Shown: positions 1-9,100, numbered from the stretch's first letter. The stretch is 64,000 bases of DNA from Fidelibacterota bacterium (GCA_004124475.1 SCKK01000005.1:31915-95914), one strand, 5' to 3'. A program made the numbers and translations. The notes: generated by a model from the sequence alone, not told the origin.

Positions 1-296
1 GGGAGAGCGTGACGGTGTGAATAGTGTATAGTTATCCTTCAATCATCCCTGTGAAAACCAGCGAAGGAGATGTTTCACTGGGGTCAATAGAAAATCACGC
101 CAACTCTGGAGGAGACCCTTTGGTTCTGGCGGACAATTAGTAAAGTGAAAATAACCGCAGAATTCTATGGAGAAAATCCAAAGAGAAGTGAGATTGTACT
201 TATAGGATTTTTTTAAGTATAGATGAGTCTACTCAAATCTATCTGTCAGCAGGGACGATGGACAGATTCGGATACGACTCATAGATAAAAATGATA

Positions 297-488
297 TCAG
301 GCGGCTTTTATGACTTTGCCTGACCGAATGCACGCCGTGCAGACCCGAATTCGCTTTACGGTGCCATTTATTTTTGCTTTTACCCGCTGGAGGTTAGGTA
401 ACCACCGACGCCGGGTTTTGTTATGAGCATGACTCACATTATTCCCTGATTTGGGTTTCTTTCCACATATTTCACATATACGTGCCAT
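297..488 (-). CDS. rpmB: 50S ribosomal protein L28
   Basis: A 63-residue protein of the usual short bacterial L28 length. It begins [20 protein letters not shown] and carries the family signatures RRWLPNLQ and [12 protein letters not shown]. Cys5/Cys8 and Cys50/Cys53 form the zinc-ribbon pairs of the C+ form of L28. The protein is a component of the large ribosomal subunit. It is the only clear housekeeping gene on the left edge and stands alone, with an integron starting about 280 bp upstream of its start codon. No partner such as rpmG is visible nearby. Identification is secure from sequence motifs alone. Confidence 0.97.
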   Translation of the reverse strand: MARICEICGKKPKSGNNVSHAHNKTRRRWLPNLQRVKAKINGTVKRIRVCTACIRSGKVIKAA

Positions 489-672
489 GTTTTACCTTAT
501 TAATAAATAATGTTAATTCAAATCAACAAATGCAGCGGCGAAGTTACTGTTTAAAAAGGAGAAGTCAAAAATATCTTTCTTATCGGTTCATTGAGTAAAA
601 TAATCATGGAATTGAGGTAAGAAGGCAGTTGCAGGAAGTAGCGGCAGAGGAATGGGGAGGGAAAGTGTAAAA

Positions 673-720
673 GTGTTAGATTGTTCAAGTGTTAAAGTGC
701 TCAAGTGTTAGAGTGTTCAA
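673..720. repeat. 16-bp tandem repeat, three units
   Basis: Three consecutive 16-bp units of the form GTGTTARADTGYTCAA occupy 673-688, 689-704 and 705-720, with two to three differences between units. They lie in the gap between rpmB and the 3' end of the broken integron integrase. Nothing else recognisable is present in this gap apart from the presumed rpmB promoter region. Confidence 0.8.
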
Positions 721-824
721 GTAGTTGGGATTTTTCGTAAATTGTTTAGTGAGTTGTCACAGAAATTAGGTTAATCGAGGGGGCTTTTGACGCCCATGGG
801 GCCTTTATTCATCACGTGGGTATA

Positions 825-1148
825 CCCCGTTAGAATCAACTACTCAGATATGATTTCAACCGATTCTTAAGATATCTTTTTCCCATTCCGGATTTCAGAT
901 ATTTCTCACGAGCTTTTGCATCATTCCGGTGCAAACAGGCCTCATAATAGATAAGCTCTAATGGTCGTCTATTTTTAGTTGATGGATTAAGCCCCTGATT
1001 GTGTTCGAGTAGTCTTTTTTTCAAATCATTTGTATATCCTGTATACCAATTGCCGTCTTTTCGGCTTCTCAATAGATAGACATAAAATAATTTCATTGAT
1101 TAGTCCTTTCTTGATATACCATAAATGACTTTTGGGATTCTAACGGGG
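825..1148. mobile_element. 324-bp inverted-repeat element carrying a GIY-YIG nuclease gene
   Basis: The element has perfect 13-bp terminal inverted repeats, CCCCGTTAGAATC at 825-837 and its complement at 1136-1148. It is flanked by a 4-bp direct repeat TATA (821-824 and 1149-1152), consistent with target-site duplication. Excision plus loss of one TATA joins ATG ATC TAT ACC to CAC GTG ATG AAT and restores the integrase frame exactly, so the boundaries are defined by the interrupted gene. The only gene inside is a GIY-YIG protein (836-1096). No transposase is encoded. Either the nuclease drives mobility or the element is mobilised in trans. Confidence 0.88.
836..1096 (-). CDS. Small GIY-YIG domain protein (YhbQ/UPF0213-like)
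   Basis: An 86-residue single-domain protein. FYVYLLRS near residues 4-11 is the GIY-like strand, and [18 protein letters not shown] is the YIG-like segment with the conserved Arg/Glu helix. Further family motifs are [11 protein letters not shown] and AREKYLKSG. This family is widespread as small stand-alone proteins related to the nuclease domain of UvrC. Its start codon overlaps the end of the interrupted integrase reading frame (ATGA), but that overlap was created by insertion. The gene fills almost all of an inverted-repeat element, with its 3' end running into the left terminal repeat. Function as a nuclease is inferred from the family, not shown. Confidence 0.88.
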   Translation of the reverse strand: MKLFYVYLLRSRKDGNWYTGYTNDLKKRLLEHNQGLNPSTKNRRPLELIYYEACLHRNDAKAREKYLKSGMGKRYLKNRLKSYLSS

Positions 1149-1854
1149 TATAGATCATCGTAGTTCGTAAGTCCTTATGACCAAGAAGATCCTGAACAGT
1201 TCGGATGTCATAACCATTCTCCAGCAAGTGTGTAGCAAAGGAGTGTCGAAGGGTATGGCAACTCCCCAGTTTGGTGACGTCTGCATTAATTATGGCTCGT
1301 TTTACAGCTCGTTGCAGTACGCTTTCCGAAATATGATGTCTTCGTTCCATGTCTGATCTAGGATCAATGGACCGTTTTTTTGCAGGAAAGATATACTGCC
1401 AGATCCATTCCCTTTCGGCATTGGTGTATTTTCGAGCCAGTGCATAGGGCAGGTAGACACGACCAAAGCCTTCACTGAGGTCCTTGTTATGAATGGCCTT
1501 CACTCTTTGAAGGTGAGCTTGTAGAGGGTCAATCAAAGTATCGGGGAACATAGTTGCTCGATCCTTGTTGCCCTTACCATCTCGCACAATAATTTGCCTG
1601 GAATGAAAATCCAGATCCTTAACCCGCAAACGAACGCATTCCATGAGCCGTAATCCAGAGCCATAAAGTAGACCTGCCATAAGGAAGGGAGTCCCTTCCA
1701 GGAACGATAGGATGAGCTTAGTCTCTTCCTTAGTGAAGACAACAGGGAGTTTTTCAGGTTTACTGGCTCGTTCTATATCAAGATATCCCTCGATGGGTTT
1801 ACGCAACACTTCACGATAGAGAAACAGGATAGCGCTGAGGGCTTGGTTTTGTGT

Positions 1855-1882
1855 TCCTGCCCGACTGATTTCGGTCAGGCGG
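1855..1882. repeat. 28-bp palindromic insertion inside intI
   Basis: On the minus strand the integrase codons GCT TCC are followed by an extra 28 nt beginning CCGCCTGACCGAAATCAG and ending CGGGCAGGA, and then by ACA CAA AAC CAA. The extra DNA is an imperfect palindrome related to the CCTGCCTG...CAGTCAGGCAGG palindromes within the long repeats at 33.4 and 60.7 kb. It is 28 nt long and so shifts the frame by one. Exact ends may slide by one or two bases. Confidence 0.8.
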
Positions 1883-2192
1883 GGAAGCAGCTACCTGCTT
1901 ATCTCTTGCCAAATGAGTCAGATATTGGGCAATAGCATCCCTTCCCAATTCGGAAGGATGTCTTTTATCGTGAAACAGTATGAAGCGTTTGATCCAATCG
2001 ACATAGGCTTGTTCAGTACGGATACTGTAATGCTTGGTGCGAATTTTATCTCGAACCTGGTCGAGTAGCTTGGACGGGCTCACTTTAAGTTCTTAATATT
2101 CCTCTTGCTTGTAACGTTCAGTATAGTTAAACTTTTATTACTTAGTTAATGAGGGTCCGAAATTACGGAATAATATAACGGGGCAAAAAGAG

Positions 2193-2274
2193 TATTTAGC
2201 CGTATAAAAACAACGTAGTGTGGAAAACAGACGTGATAAATCACGTCAAATAGGTAGTCTAGTTGAAGTTAGCC
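2193..2274 (+). promoter_or_regulatory. Putative integron attI recombination region
   Basis: The region lies between the divergent integrase start (2083) and the first cassette gene. It ends with GTTAGCC at 2268-2274, which fits the GTTRRRY core, and its bases after the cut complement the R'' core of the following attC. A related block (shared TATTTAGCC, TAAAAAC, CGTGATA and TCTAGTTGAAGT) occurs at 61029-61112, and a shorter match (AGCCGTATAAAAACT) at 62501. The cassette promoter is probably here or inside intI, but no convincing promoter hexamers were singled out. Confidence 0.65.
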
Positions 2275-2301
2275 GTGTTATAAATAAATTGCGAGGTATT
2301 G

Positions 2302-3450
2302 ATGTATAAATATGATTTTGCTATATCCTTTGCTGGAGAAGAAAGAAAAATTGCTGAATCTTTAGCATTGAAACTTATAGAAAAAGGTATCAGAGTCTTT
2401 TACGATAATTTCGAATTACATAAACTTTGGGGAGAGGACCTTGCAGAAAAACTTTATAGAATCTATTCTGAAGAATCAAAGTACTGCATAATATTGGTTT
2501 CAGAAAAATACTTAGAAAAAATGTGGACAACACATGAAAGGAAAAGTGCACTTCAGAAACAAATAACCCAAAAGGGTAGATACATTTTGCCAATAAGGAT
2601 AGATGAAGTTTCTCTACCTGGACTTCCTGATACAATAGGTTATATAAATTTTAAAGAGCATACTATTGTTCAGATTGTAGAACTTGCTCAACTTAAATTG
2701 GGATTGCCTGGCTCTGACACTAAAGAAATTGTTACTAATCCAAAAACTATTGAAAGAGAAGAAATAATAGAATTAACTGATCCAAGATTAGATCGTCATC
2801 AATCCTTTTCAAACAGTTTATTTATAGATCAAGATACGAGACCATTTTATCAACTTCAAAGCTTATCGAAAACAGTTGTCTCTATCAATGATGATACATT
2901 TAAAGAAACATTCATAAATCCTGAGAGAAGATATTCTGAATCATTATTTTATTCGCAAAGCCCTATTACACATTTTGAAGGTTATACTAAAAAATTAGTT
3001 TATCCCAATCCTGATAGACTTATTGATGCAGTAACTTGTTACTATGATGGACATGTTGTTACAGAGGGTTACTTTGAAGAAAATGTATTGAATCCCAACT
3101 TTTTTATTTATGCAATTCAACGGCACTTACAATTATCAAAAGAAATTTTGGAACAGTATGTTAGTGAAATCAATTTTTTAATAAGATTTAATAATCTAAA
3201 TAATATAAAGTGGCAAATATATAGAGGTAATCATTTTAGTAAATCATTGGATTATTGTGGCTATCATAAAGAAATAATTATTCCAATACAAATGAACGAA
3301 ATACATGGTCGGGATAAATGGAACAAGAAAATGGCTGTTGCAGAGTTAGCCTTAATAAGGATAGCAAGAATCTTTGGTTTAGACCACTTACCACAAAGTT
3401 ATTGGGATAATGAAGAATTATTAGTTTATGCAAAAATCGGTGAAAGATAA
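2302..3450 (+). CDS. TIR-domain protein, integron cassette 1
   Basis: A 382-residue cytoplasmic protein. Residues about 1-140 form a TIR domain of the bacterial TIR_2 type: YDFAISFAGEERKIAESLAL at the N-terminus, a WGEDL segment, YCIILVSEKYLEKMWT, and Glu79 in WTTHERKSAL at the position of the catalytic glutamate of NAD-cleaving TIR proteins. The remaining 240 residues match nothing I recognise and may sense a trigger. The ATG at 2302 is chosen because GAGG lies just upstream; a TTG immediately before it is less likely. The gene is exactly contained in a cassette bounded by attI and attC cores and is AT-rich. Many TIR proteins act in anti-phage defence by depleting NAD; that role is inferred. 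Confidence 0.85.
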   Translation: MYKYDFAISFAGEERKIAESLALKLIEKGIRVFYDNFELHKLWGEDLAEKLYRIYSEESKYCIILVSEKYLEKMWTTHERKSALQKQITQKGRYILPIRIDEVSLPGLPDTIGYINFKEHTIVQIVELAQLKLGLPGSDTKEIVTNPKTIEREEIIELTDPRLDRHQSFSNSLFIDQDTRPFYQLQSLSKTVVSINDDTFKETFINPERRYSESLFYSQSPITHFEGYTKKLVYPNPDRLIDAVTCYYDGHVVTEGYFEENVLNPNFFIYAIQRHLQLSKEILEQYVSEINFLIRFNNLNNIKWQIYRGNHFSKSLDYCGYHKEIIIPIQMNEIHGRDKWNKKMAVAELALIRIARIFGLDHLPQSYWDNEELLVYAKIGER

Positions 3451-3459
3451 TAATAAATC

Positions 3460-3592
3460 GGCTAACACCTAGTGAACCAGACGTGAAATACTTGTGGCGT
3501 GAATTCAGTGTTTGGAAGTTTTACGATCGCAAATTTGAAAAGGGAAAGTCCTGTGGTGAAAAGTTTCACACCGGTTACTTTTTCCGTTAGGC
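3460..3592 (+). other. attC recombination site of cassette 1
   Basis: This 133-bp imperfect palindrome follows the TIR gene. Its left core GGCTAAC (3460-3466) complements the cassette's own start TTAGCCG (2269). Its right core is GTTAGGC (3586-3592). Inside, AGTGAACCAGACGTG pairs with CACACCGGTTACTT, leaving an unpaired G as expected for an extrahelical base. Cassette 1 therefore spans 2269-3586. Confidence 0.85.
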
Positions 3593-3617
3593 AGCAAATT
3601 TTTATAGGGTGATAAAA

Positions 3618-4505
3618 ATGAGTATTAATTCTATAGCGTTGAAATCTATAATATTGAAAACAACAGCATTTGTTAGTATAGCTACCCAATTGGGAGGACA
3701 ATCATATATGGAAAAATCACTATCTAATAATGTAATCCAGGTATCAGCTCCAATAACAACAGATACATCTGGTAAAATGGGGATTGTGGCTCAAAGCTCA
3801 GTATTAAGGGTAATATGTCAAAGCACAAAAATGGGAGGTACAGGATTTTTGCACAAAAGTGGTGTTGTTATTACCGCTGCACATGTAGTTTTAAATTGTG
3901 ACAATAATGACCTCTTATTAGTAACATCATCTGGTGATCAGATAGGCGTTAATTCAGTGTCAAAGGATGAGAATAAAGATTTAGCCATTTTATGGCCCGA
4001 AAAGCCATTACAGGGTCCAACATTACAAATTAGTAGTTCAAGTAGTATTGAGGTTGGGTCACAAATCACCACTTGGGGGTTTCCTTCTGGGTATAACAGC
4101 CTTTCACCATTATTAACAGTTGGATATCTTTCAGGAATAGACCAAATAAAAACACCTAGTGGTGTATTGATAAATCGCTGGGTTGTTAATGCCGCATTTA
4201 ATAGCGGCAATTCTGGTGGCCCCGTACTAGATTTGGAGGATGGTTCGGTAATTGGTGTAGTATCAAGTAAGCTTGCTCCTATTCCGCCATATATTGAAAG
4301 TGCTTTAGAAGCATTGTCAAAGCAAACGTCTGGATTCGTATATACAAAAACTTTACCAGATGGCAGTACTGAGCAGATCTCTGAAGGAAAGATTATAGCT
4401 GAAGTATTGCTCTATTTAAGAAGCCAGACTCAATTGGTTTTAGGCCATGCGGTAACTTCAATAGATTTAATTTCATTTCTTAACGACAATAAAATTGATC
4501 CATAA
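3618..4505 (+). CDS. Exported trypsin-like serine protease, integron cassette 2
   Basis: A protein of 295 residues with a chymotrypsin/trypsin-fold protease domain. The catalytic triad is visible as His89 in VVITAAHVV, Asp121 in ENKDLAILW and Ser199 in FNSGNSGGPVL. The N-terminus contains a moderately hydrophobic stretch (residues 5-27) that may be a signal peptide, so the protein is probably periplasmic, although this is uncertain. ATG 3618 is preferred over GTG 3609 because AGGG lies 8-9 bases upstream. No PDZ domain follows, so it is not a standard DegP. The cassette (3587-4629) has perfectly matching ends: TTAGGCAGCAAATT at its start complements AATTTGCTGCCTAA at its attC. Trypsin-like proteases can accompany TIR proteins in conflict systems; any functional link here is inference. 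Confidence 0.85.
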   Translation: MSINSIALKSIILKTTAFVSIATQLGGQSYMEKSLSNNVIQVSAPITTDTSGKMGIVAQSSVLRVICQSTKMGGTGFLHKSGVVITAAHVVLNCDNNDLLLVTSSGDQIGVNSVSKDENKDLAILWPEKPLQGPTLQISSSSSIEVGSQITTWGFPSGYNSLSPLLTVGYLSGIDQIKTPSGVLINRWVVNAAFNSGNSGGPVLDLEDGSVIGVVSSKLAPIPPYIESALEALSKQTSGFVYTKTLPDGSTEQISEGKIIAEVLLYLRSQTQLVLGHAVTSIDLISFLNDNKIDP

Positions 4506-4511
4506 TTTGCT

Positions 4512-4635
4512 GCCTAACACACGCTGTTACGGACGCCAAACTCGAATAGCTTGATTTTGAATATTAAGGGAACGAAATGAAATTTAGATTAAGAAAAATG
4601 TTAGTTACAAGCGCTGCAGAGCTTGACCGTTAGCA
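4512..4635 (+). other. attC recombination site of cassette 2
   Basis: The left core is GCCTAAC (4512-4518) and the right core GTTAGCA (4629-4635), 124 bp in total. The sequence leading into the left core (from 4504) is a 14-base reverse complement of the cassette start at 3587-3600. Internal arms (GCTGTTACGGACGCC against the complement of GCGCTGCAGAGC) pair imperfectly, as is usual for attC. Beyond 4635 the array ends; 4636-4767 shows no gene. Confidence 0.85.
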
Positions 4636-4767
4636 GTACTTTGGTATAAGTAGGGTCTGCCGAAAAACGGGTTTTCTTTTGTTATATATTAAATTCTCTA
4701 ATTGATTTGGCTTGTACACGATAAGCCGTACTAACGAACAATTCGGGACAGAAAGAAAATAGTCCAG

Positions 4768-6147
4768 CTATTCTTTTCTACTCTTAAAACTGGTGATGGA
4801 TATTCCGGTTGAAAGAGAAATCCCTTTCATACTATGAAACCAGATACCATTTCTGAATTGGAGAGCAAAGTCAAACATAATGGGGCCTTTGTGAATTCCA
4901 AATCCTAGTCCGAGTTCTTTTAGAAACCTCCCACCCCAACTGTAACCGATTCTCAACGGTAGTCCGGGAAATCTTGTAATCTTAATCCCGATAGACCATT
5001 TCCATCGCTTCTGTACGAAGAGTCTATCCTGAAAACCTGCAACAAGATCGCTAATCACCAGGAAGTCGGGATCAACTTGTTTTGATACACCAATTCTAAA
5101 TAGTGCAGGATATCGAATGACGAATTGTCGAGGTTCACCGGAAGCTGTCGTATCTCTCACAACTTTCTTACTGGACGAAATAATTGAACTGACTTCTCTA
5201 TCGATCATATCCATGTAGTTGAGGCTATCGATGGTAAATTCATACACCATAGCGCTGCCCTCAGTTACCTCTTCCCCTCCCCAGCTAAACAATCCATTTT
5301 CTTGATCTACTCCCAAAAGATCTTTAGTAAAAGATGGACGATTCCACCTGATCTTTCCAAGCGCATTGATCAGTGAAAAGCCTACTTTCCATCCATTAAA
5401 CTCTTTGGTGGAAAATCCTAAGTCCATACCAAATCCACCACCACCAATCCCCTGACGGATAAAGTACCTTCCATTCCCATAAAAGACAGTAGTATCTGTT
5501 GTTATAAGAGAAAAGCTTGAATCGGGGTCAATGCCCAGGTAAAAGAGTCCCTGCAGATATTTAAAGGTAATTCCTAATGCAAACTTTTCATAAGGTACGG
5601 CAAATGAAAAGCCATACTCCGCTAATCCTAATAATTCATACTTCAATGTCAGATCAAATTCCTTTCCTATGGGGTCATTCCCCTCAAGGATAAAATGAAA
5701 TAAATCTTTGGGTATTCCAATATCCCATACGATTATCAAATCGCTTGTAAACGCCATATTCCCAGAAGCAAAGTTCAATGCAGGGAGCGACATATGAGTA
5801 TCGACCGTCAGGCGTAGTGCATCTCCAATCTCATTGAAAATTTCCTTTTTCTTTTCCTGATTGTTTCGTTCCAGGTCTGCTCCGCTCAAACCAGCCCAGT
5901 TTTCCAGCGAAAAGTAATTGTTGACTATCCCCAAATTGATCGTACTTAACTGCCACATAAATGGCTTGTCATGTTGAAAGGCAAGGTTTGCCGGATTTAC
6001 ACCCACAGCGTAAATACCATCCGCCAAAGTGGTATAGGCACCGCTTAACGCTACCATCCTCGGATCGCGTTTTGCCTGACCCAATAAAAATGATCCTTCC
6101 ATTAAAAGGACGAGCAGTCCAAGCGCTATTGTTCTAAACACTTTCAA
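4768..6147 (-). CDS. Outer-membrane beta-barrel protein of the PorV/FadL-like type (DUF5723-like)
   Basis: A 459-residue predicted outer-membrane protein. A signal peptide (FRTIALGLLVLL...FLLGQA) is followed by RMVALSGAYTTLADGIYAVG and NPANLAF. This gain-of-glycine N-terminal hatch resembles PorV/PorQ and FadL superfamily proteins. The rest alternates amphipathic strands typical of a barrel (for example LPLRIGYSWGGRFLKELGLG). I chose TTG at 6147, one base after the TAA stop of the upstream lipoprotein gene, because an earlier ATG would overlap that gene by about 60 bp and spoil the signal peptide. The gene is translationally coupled to the upstream lipoprotein gene, so the two may act together in the envelope. 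The transported substrate is unknown. Confidence 0.7.
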   Translation of the reverse strand: MKVFRTIALGLLVLLMEGSFLLGQAKRDPRMVALSGAYTTLADGIYAVGVNPANLAFQHDKPFMWQLSTINLGIVNNYFSLENWAGLSGADLERNNQEKKKEIFNEIGDALRLTVDTHMSLPALNFASGNMAFTSDLIIVWDIGIPKDLFHFILEGNDPIGKEFDLTLKYELLGLAEYGFSFAVPYEKFALGITFKYLQGLFYLGIDPDSSFSLITTDTTVFYGNGRYFIRQGIGGGGFGMDLGFSTKEFNGWKVGFSLINALGKIRWNRPSFTKDLLGVDQENGLFSWGGEEVTEGSAMVYEFTIDSLNYMDMIDREVSSIISSSKKVVRDTTASGEPRQFVIRYPALFRIGVSKQVDPDFLVISDLVAGFQDRLFVQKRWKWSIGIKITRFPGLPLRIGYSWGGRFLKELGLGFGIHKGPIMFDFALQFRNGIWFHSMKGISLSTGISITSFKSRKE

Positions 6148-6148
6148 C

Positions 6149-9100
6149 TTATTTACGCAGCTTTTTAAATTTATTATCCAGTTTCTCATCCACCGTATGT
6201 TGATGTACATTAGGTAGTTCGTTAAATTTCCCGGCTTCTTCTCCCCAATTCACAACTCCAAGTATCCTTGTCCCTGACACTACCTCAAATGTCCAGCCAC
6301 TTTGATCACATAAGTTTCCAGCTTCATTACAAACACGGAGCCAAAGAGCCTCCGCTGGAGTGTCGGGCGTCCAGACAAGTGAATCGACATTGGCTACTGT
6401 ACCTGATATTGCAAACCAATGTCCATCATTCGTTACATCAGGATCCGGTACCAATGATGTGAATACTTTAATATTCTCACTTTTGACCTTGTTACCCAGG
6501 GATCTCCATCGAATAATCACATCCTCCCCGACCGTTAAGGTCTCTCCTCCGTTAGGATTGGTGATGATAATCTCGTCTTTCACTTCCTCGAACAGCCCTG
6601 TACTTACCATAGTAAAGGTTAAATAAGCCAGAGCCCTAAGCGTATCTCTCATGGAGAAAAATACCGTGTTACCGTCGGTACCAAAGAAATGGATCCTTGA
6701 CGTGATGAAGTGTTCACCAAGACTTGTAAGCAGTTTTACATCATTGGAGTCCAAACCGCTTACTACTGTCGTATCCCCTTTATCTTTAACCATCCCCGGT
6801 GTAAATACGGAATCCGCCGATGTATAAAACGCTGCAGGTGAGGGAAGTACAACCTTGAACAAAGTATCAACAAATGAAATGACGGTATCAACCTCACTAT
6901 TCGCCGCATCCCTTATCAGATAGGCAACATCCTCAACGCAATCAGTAGAATCAGTCATAACCGAGAAAATGTACATATTAGGATTTGAAGGGGTAAGTGT
7001 AGAACATGATGTCACGATATAGAGAATGTCAGTCCCCGGCCAGCCCAACGAATCTCTTACCATCGCAAGCGTAGAATCTTCTCGATCTAATGGAAAGAGA
7101 TCCTTATCTGACAATAGGATGGTTAACTCTCCTCCCACAGGCAGCCCATTGATGATGCGGGTGGTCATAGTTGCCCCTTTCAAGGAATTTCTCATCTGGC
7201 TACGGGTGTCATGGGGCATTTCATCCATGGGTGTGGATGTATTAGGAATGAATGTCATGGGCTCCATCGTCACTTCAAAGGGAGCAATAAGTTTATATTC
7301 TCCCCAGATAGCCGCACCCACATCAATATCTCCTTTCCCCTTGATTCCTGCAGTCGCATCAACAATGATTTCGGTGGGGTTAAGTGCAAGCAAGTCAACA
7401 ATCGTTCCTGTTTCTCCTTTGGGAAGAAAATAGGATGAATCCGGAGTTGCACTGCTCGCAATTTTATATAAATCAACCTTTGTACCATCTTTGTTCAGTC
7501 TTAATACGGTCTTTGCGGTATCACCAGGTGAGTCTGGGTTTTCCAATTCAGCATTTAAAATTACTGTTACCGTGTCGCCCATTTTACCTACCCCTTTCAG
7601 GTCAAGATTCAGAAACAGGGGCAACCTGATTTGATTGAACATCGTAAACTCGAGAATAACTTCTCTAAAGGACATCCCCGTAAATCCTGTGGGAATACCG
7701 GCTATTTCCTGACTCTGGGTAGGAAATGGGCAATCTATATCCGCACTAAGGTTTGAGAAATGGAGAGCACTTACATTCACGCCAATATCAAAGGACCATG
7801 CAGGCTCGGAACCGTCCAGAAAAATATCAACAGTATCTGCAACAGTCTTTGCTGTCACATCTATAAAAATCGAGTCTAAGGGTAAGTCCGGATTTGGATT
7901 GGAAAACGTCCAACCATCAATTTTCTTTATATTAGTAACTGGAAGATTTCCTCTCGAAAGGTTAGCATTAAAACTCAAAGTGTCATTAGTTGGTGAGACA
8001 AAATTCCCAAATTTCATGGTAAAATCGATATCAAACGGGAAAGTACTCATAACATCAGATATTCCGATAAGATTCACACCTTGATCAGTCCCATTAAAAA
8101 ATTCTCCACCATAAACACCGATAACCTTACATTCCTCCGCACTCACTCCGGCATCACCAAAGGCAACCGGATCTACATCCGGCGCAAGGGGAGTTTCAGC
8201 AATGACCACCACCACCTTTTGAAGATTAGCAATACCGATGCCTATGGTTATTTCAGCATTCACATTAGAATTGGCTGGAATGGTAATCAAAGTAGTATCA
8301 TTGACTCGTTCAAGGGTAAATCCGAAAGCAATTTCAATGACCTCGCCCAATGATTTTCCCACTAATGATGCAGTATCCGCAAAAGTACTGTCTGCAGGTA
8401 CATTTGATGTTCCATGGAAGGCTAATGTGTCATTGGAAGAATTCAGAAAAGCAAAACTGGAATCTATTAACAGGGGTAGGTCCTCATTCACAACCCTGAA
8501 AAGAAAAAAATTGTCATCACTTGTTTCACCAATAATAATACCCTCTACAGATTGAATGAATGACAAACTTCCAAACACTTCCTGGGAATCGTAAATGGTT
8601 TCAATAATGCTGGTGTCTCCGATTGCCGCTTCCACAATAGAGGCAATGATATTCCACGATTCACCGGTTATTACCTGGTCCGAATCAGATGGGATAGAGA
8701 CTAACTGACCTGTATTCTCATTAATGATAGTACCGTCCATAAATGTGCCTACTGGTATGGGAATCGTCAATGGGAGTGTAAACCCAGAGAAAAATGATGA
8801 TGCATTGGGTGGGGTTATAGAAAGAGAATTTGTAATACTGATGTCGAGGGGGATTTTCAGATAGTCAGGACCGATAGAATCTTTTGGTAGTTCTCCTGAA
8901 AATTGAACCTGAATTGAATCACCGGCGGAATGGATGGTCGAATCATTTACAATTTCGGCAAGAGCGTAACTTCGGTCCATTAAGGGTATGTTGAGATTGA
9001 TATTCCAGGTTGGAATCTCAAAATCAGAGGGATTTTGAAAATCGCAACTGGAAAGTAGCCAAAAAATCACGACAATTACGGCTGTGGTTATTCGTTTCAT
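6149..9100 (-). CDS. Very large exported lipoprotein with a Kre9/KNH-like C-terminal domain
   Basis: A 983-residue protein. The start ATG at 9100 gives a clear lipoprotein signal, MKRITTAVIVVIFWLLSSC, with lipobox LSSC, so it is probably anchored in the outer membrane. The long middle region is Asp/Ser/Thr-rich beta-sandwich-like sequence without a recognised domain. Near the C-terminus IIITNPNGGETLTVGEDVII begins a domain of the Kre9/KNH-like (Ser-Thr-rich GPI-anchor family) type, which ends around QSGWTFEV. It sits directly upstream of a barrel protein with only one base between them, suggesting a lipoprotein/barrel pair. Binding or adhesion is a guess; no catalytic motif is visible. Confidence 0.7.
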   Translation of the reverse strand: MKRITTAVIVVIFWLLSSCDFQNPSDFEIPTWNINLNIPLMDRSYALAEIVNDSTIHSAGDSIQVQFSGELPKDSIGPDYLKIPLDISITNSLSITPPNASSFFSGFTLPLTIPIPVGTFMDGTIINENTGQLVSIPSDSDQVITGESWNIIASIVEAAIGDTSIIETIYDSQEVFGSLSFIQSVEGIIIGETSDDNFFLFRVVNEDLPLLIDSSFAFLNSSNDTLAFHGTSNVPADSTFADTASLVGKSLGEVIEIAFGFTLERVNDTTLITIPANSNVNAEITIGIGIANLQKVVVVIAETPLAPDVDPVAFGDAGVSAEECKVIGVYGGEFFNGTDQGVNLIGISDVMSTFPFDIDFTMKFGNFVSPTNDTLSFNANLSRGNLPVTNIKKIDGWTFSNPNPDLPLDSIFIDVTAKTVADTVDIFLDGSEPAWSFDIGVNVSALHFSNLSADIDCPFPTQSQEIAGIPTGFTGMSFREVILEFTMFNQIRLPLFLNLDLKGVGKMGDTVTVILNAELENPDSPGDTAKTVLRLNKDGTKVDLYKIASSATPDSSYFLPKGETGTIVDLLALNPTEIIVDATAGIKGKGDIDVGAAIWGEYKLIAPFEVTMEPMTFIPNTSTPMDEMPHDTRSQMRNSLKGATMTTRIINGLPVGGELTILLSDKDLFPLDREDSTLAMVRDSLGWPGTDILYIVTSCSTLTPSNPNMYIFSVMTDSTDCVEDVAYLIRDAANSEVDTVISFVDTLFKVVLPSPAAFYTSADSVFTPGMVKDKGDTTVVSGLDSNDVKLLTSLGEHFITSRIHFFGTDGNTVFFSMRDTLRALAYLTFTMVSTGLFEEVKDEIIITNPNGGETLTVGEDVIIRWRSLGNKVKSENIKVFTSLVPDPDVTNDGHWFAISGTVANVDSLVWTPDTPAEALWLRVCNEAGNLCDQSGWTFEVVSGTRILGVVNWGEEAGKFNELPNVHQHTVDEKLDNKFKKLRK

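Larger units (their letters stand above)
771..2083 (-). pseudogene. intI: Integron integrase (IntI-type tyrosine recombinase), interrupted twice
   Basis: The pieces spell one IntI-type recombinase. The N-terminal part (from 2083) has LLDQVRDKIRTKHYSIRTEQ and YVDWIKRFILFH. The main part (1812 down to 1153) has [20 protein letters not shown], the IntI-specific region around YPNAEREW-like sequence, and the catalytic block [14 protein letters not shown] followed by [14 protein letters not shown]. The catalytic Tyr is the Y of MIYT. Two insertions break it. A 28-bp palindrome (1855-1882) shifts the frame between VAAS and [11 protein letters not shown] 324-bp element (825-1148) splits codons after MIYT; the missing tail THVMNKGPMGVKSPLD and a TAA stop are found intact at 771-820. 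Removing both insertions restores one frame of typical length (about 320 residues). Some recombinase fragment might still be made, but the Tyr-containing product loses its N-terminal DNA-binding domain. Confidence 0.93.

Noticed and set aside
1..138. 3' end of a plus-strand protein gene at the left edge
   Set aside because: One frame from 21 to 138 is open and protein-like in places, but it has a stop just upstream at 18-20 and no start, so there is no support for a gene.
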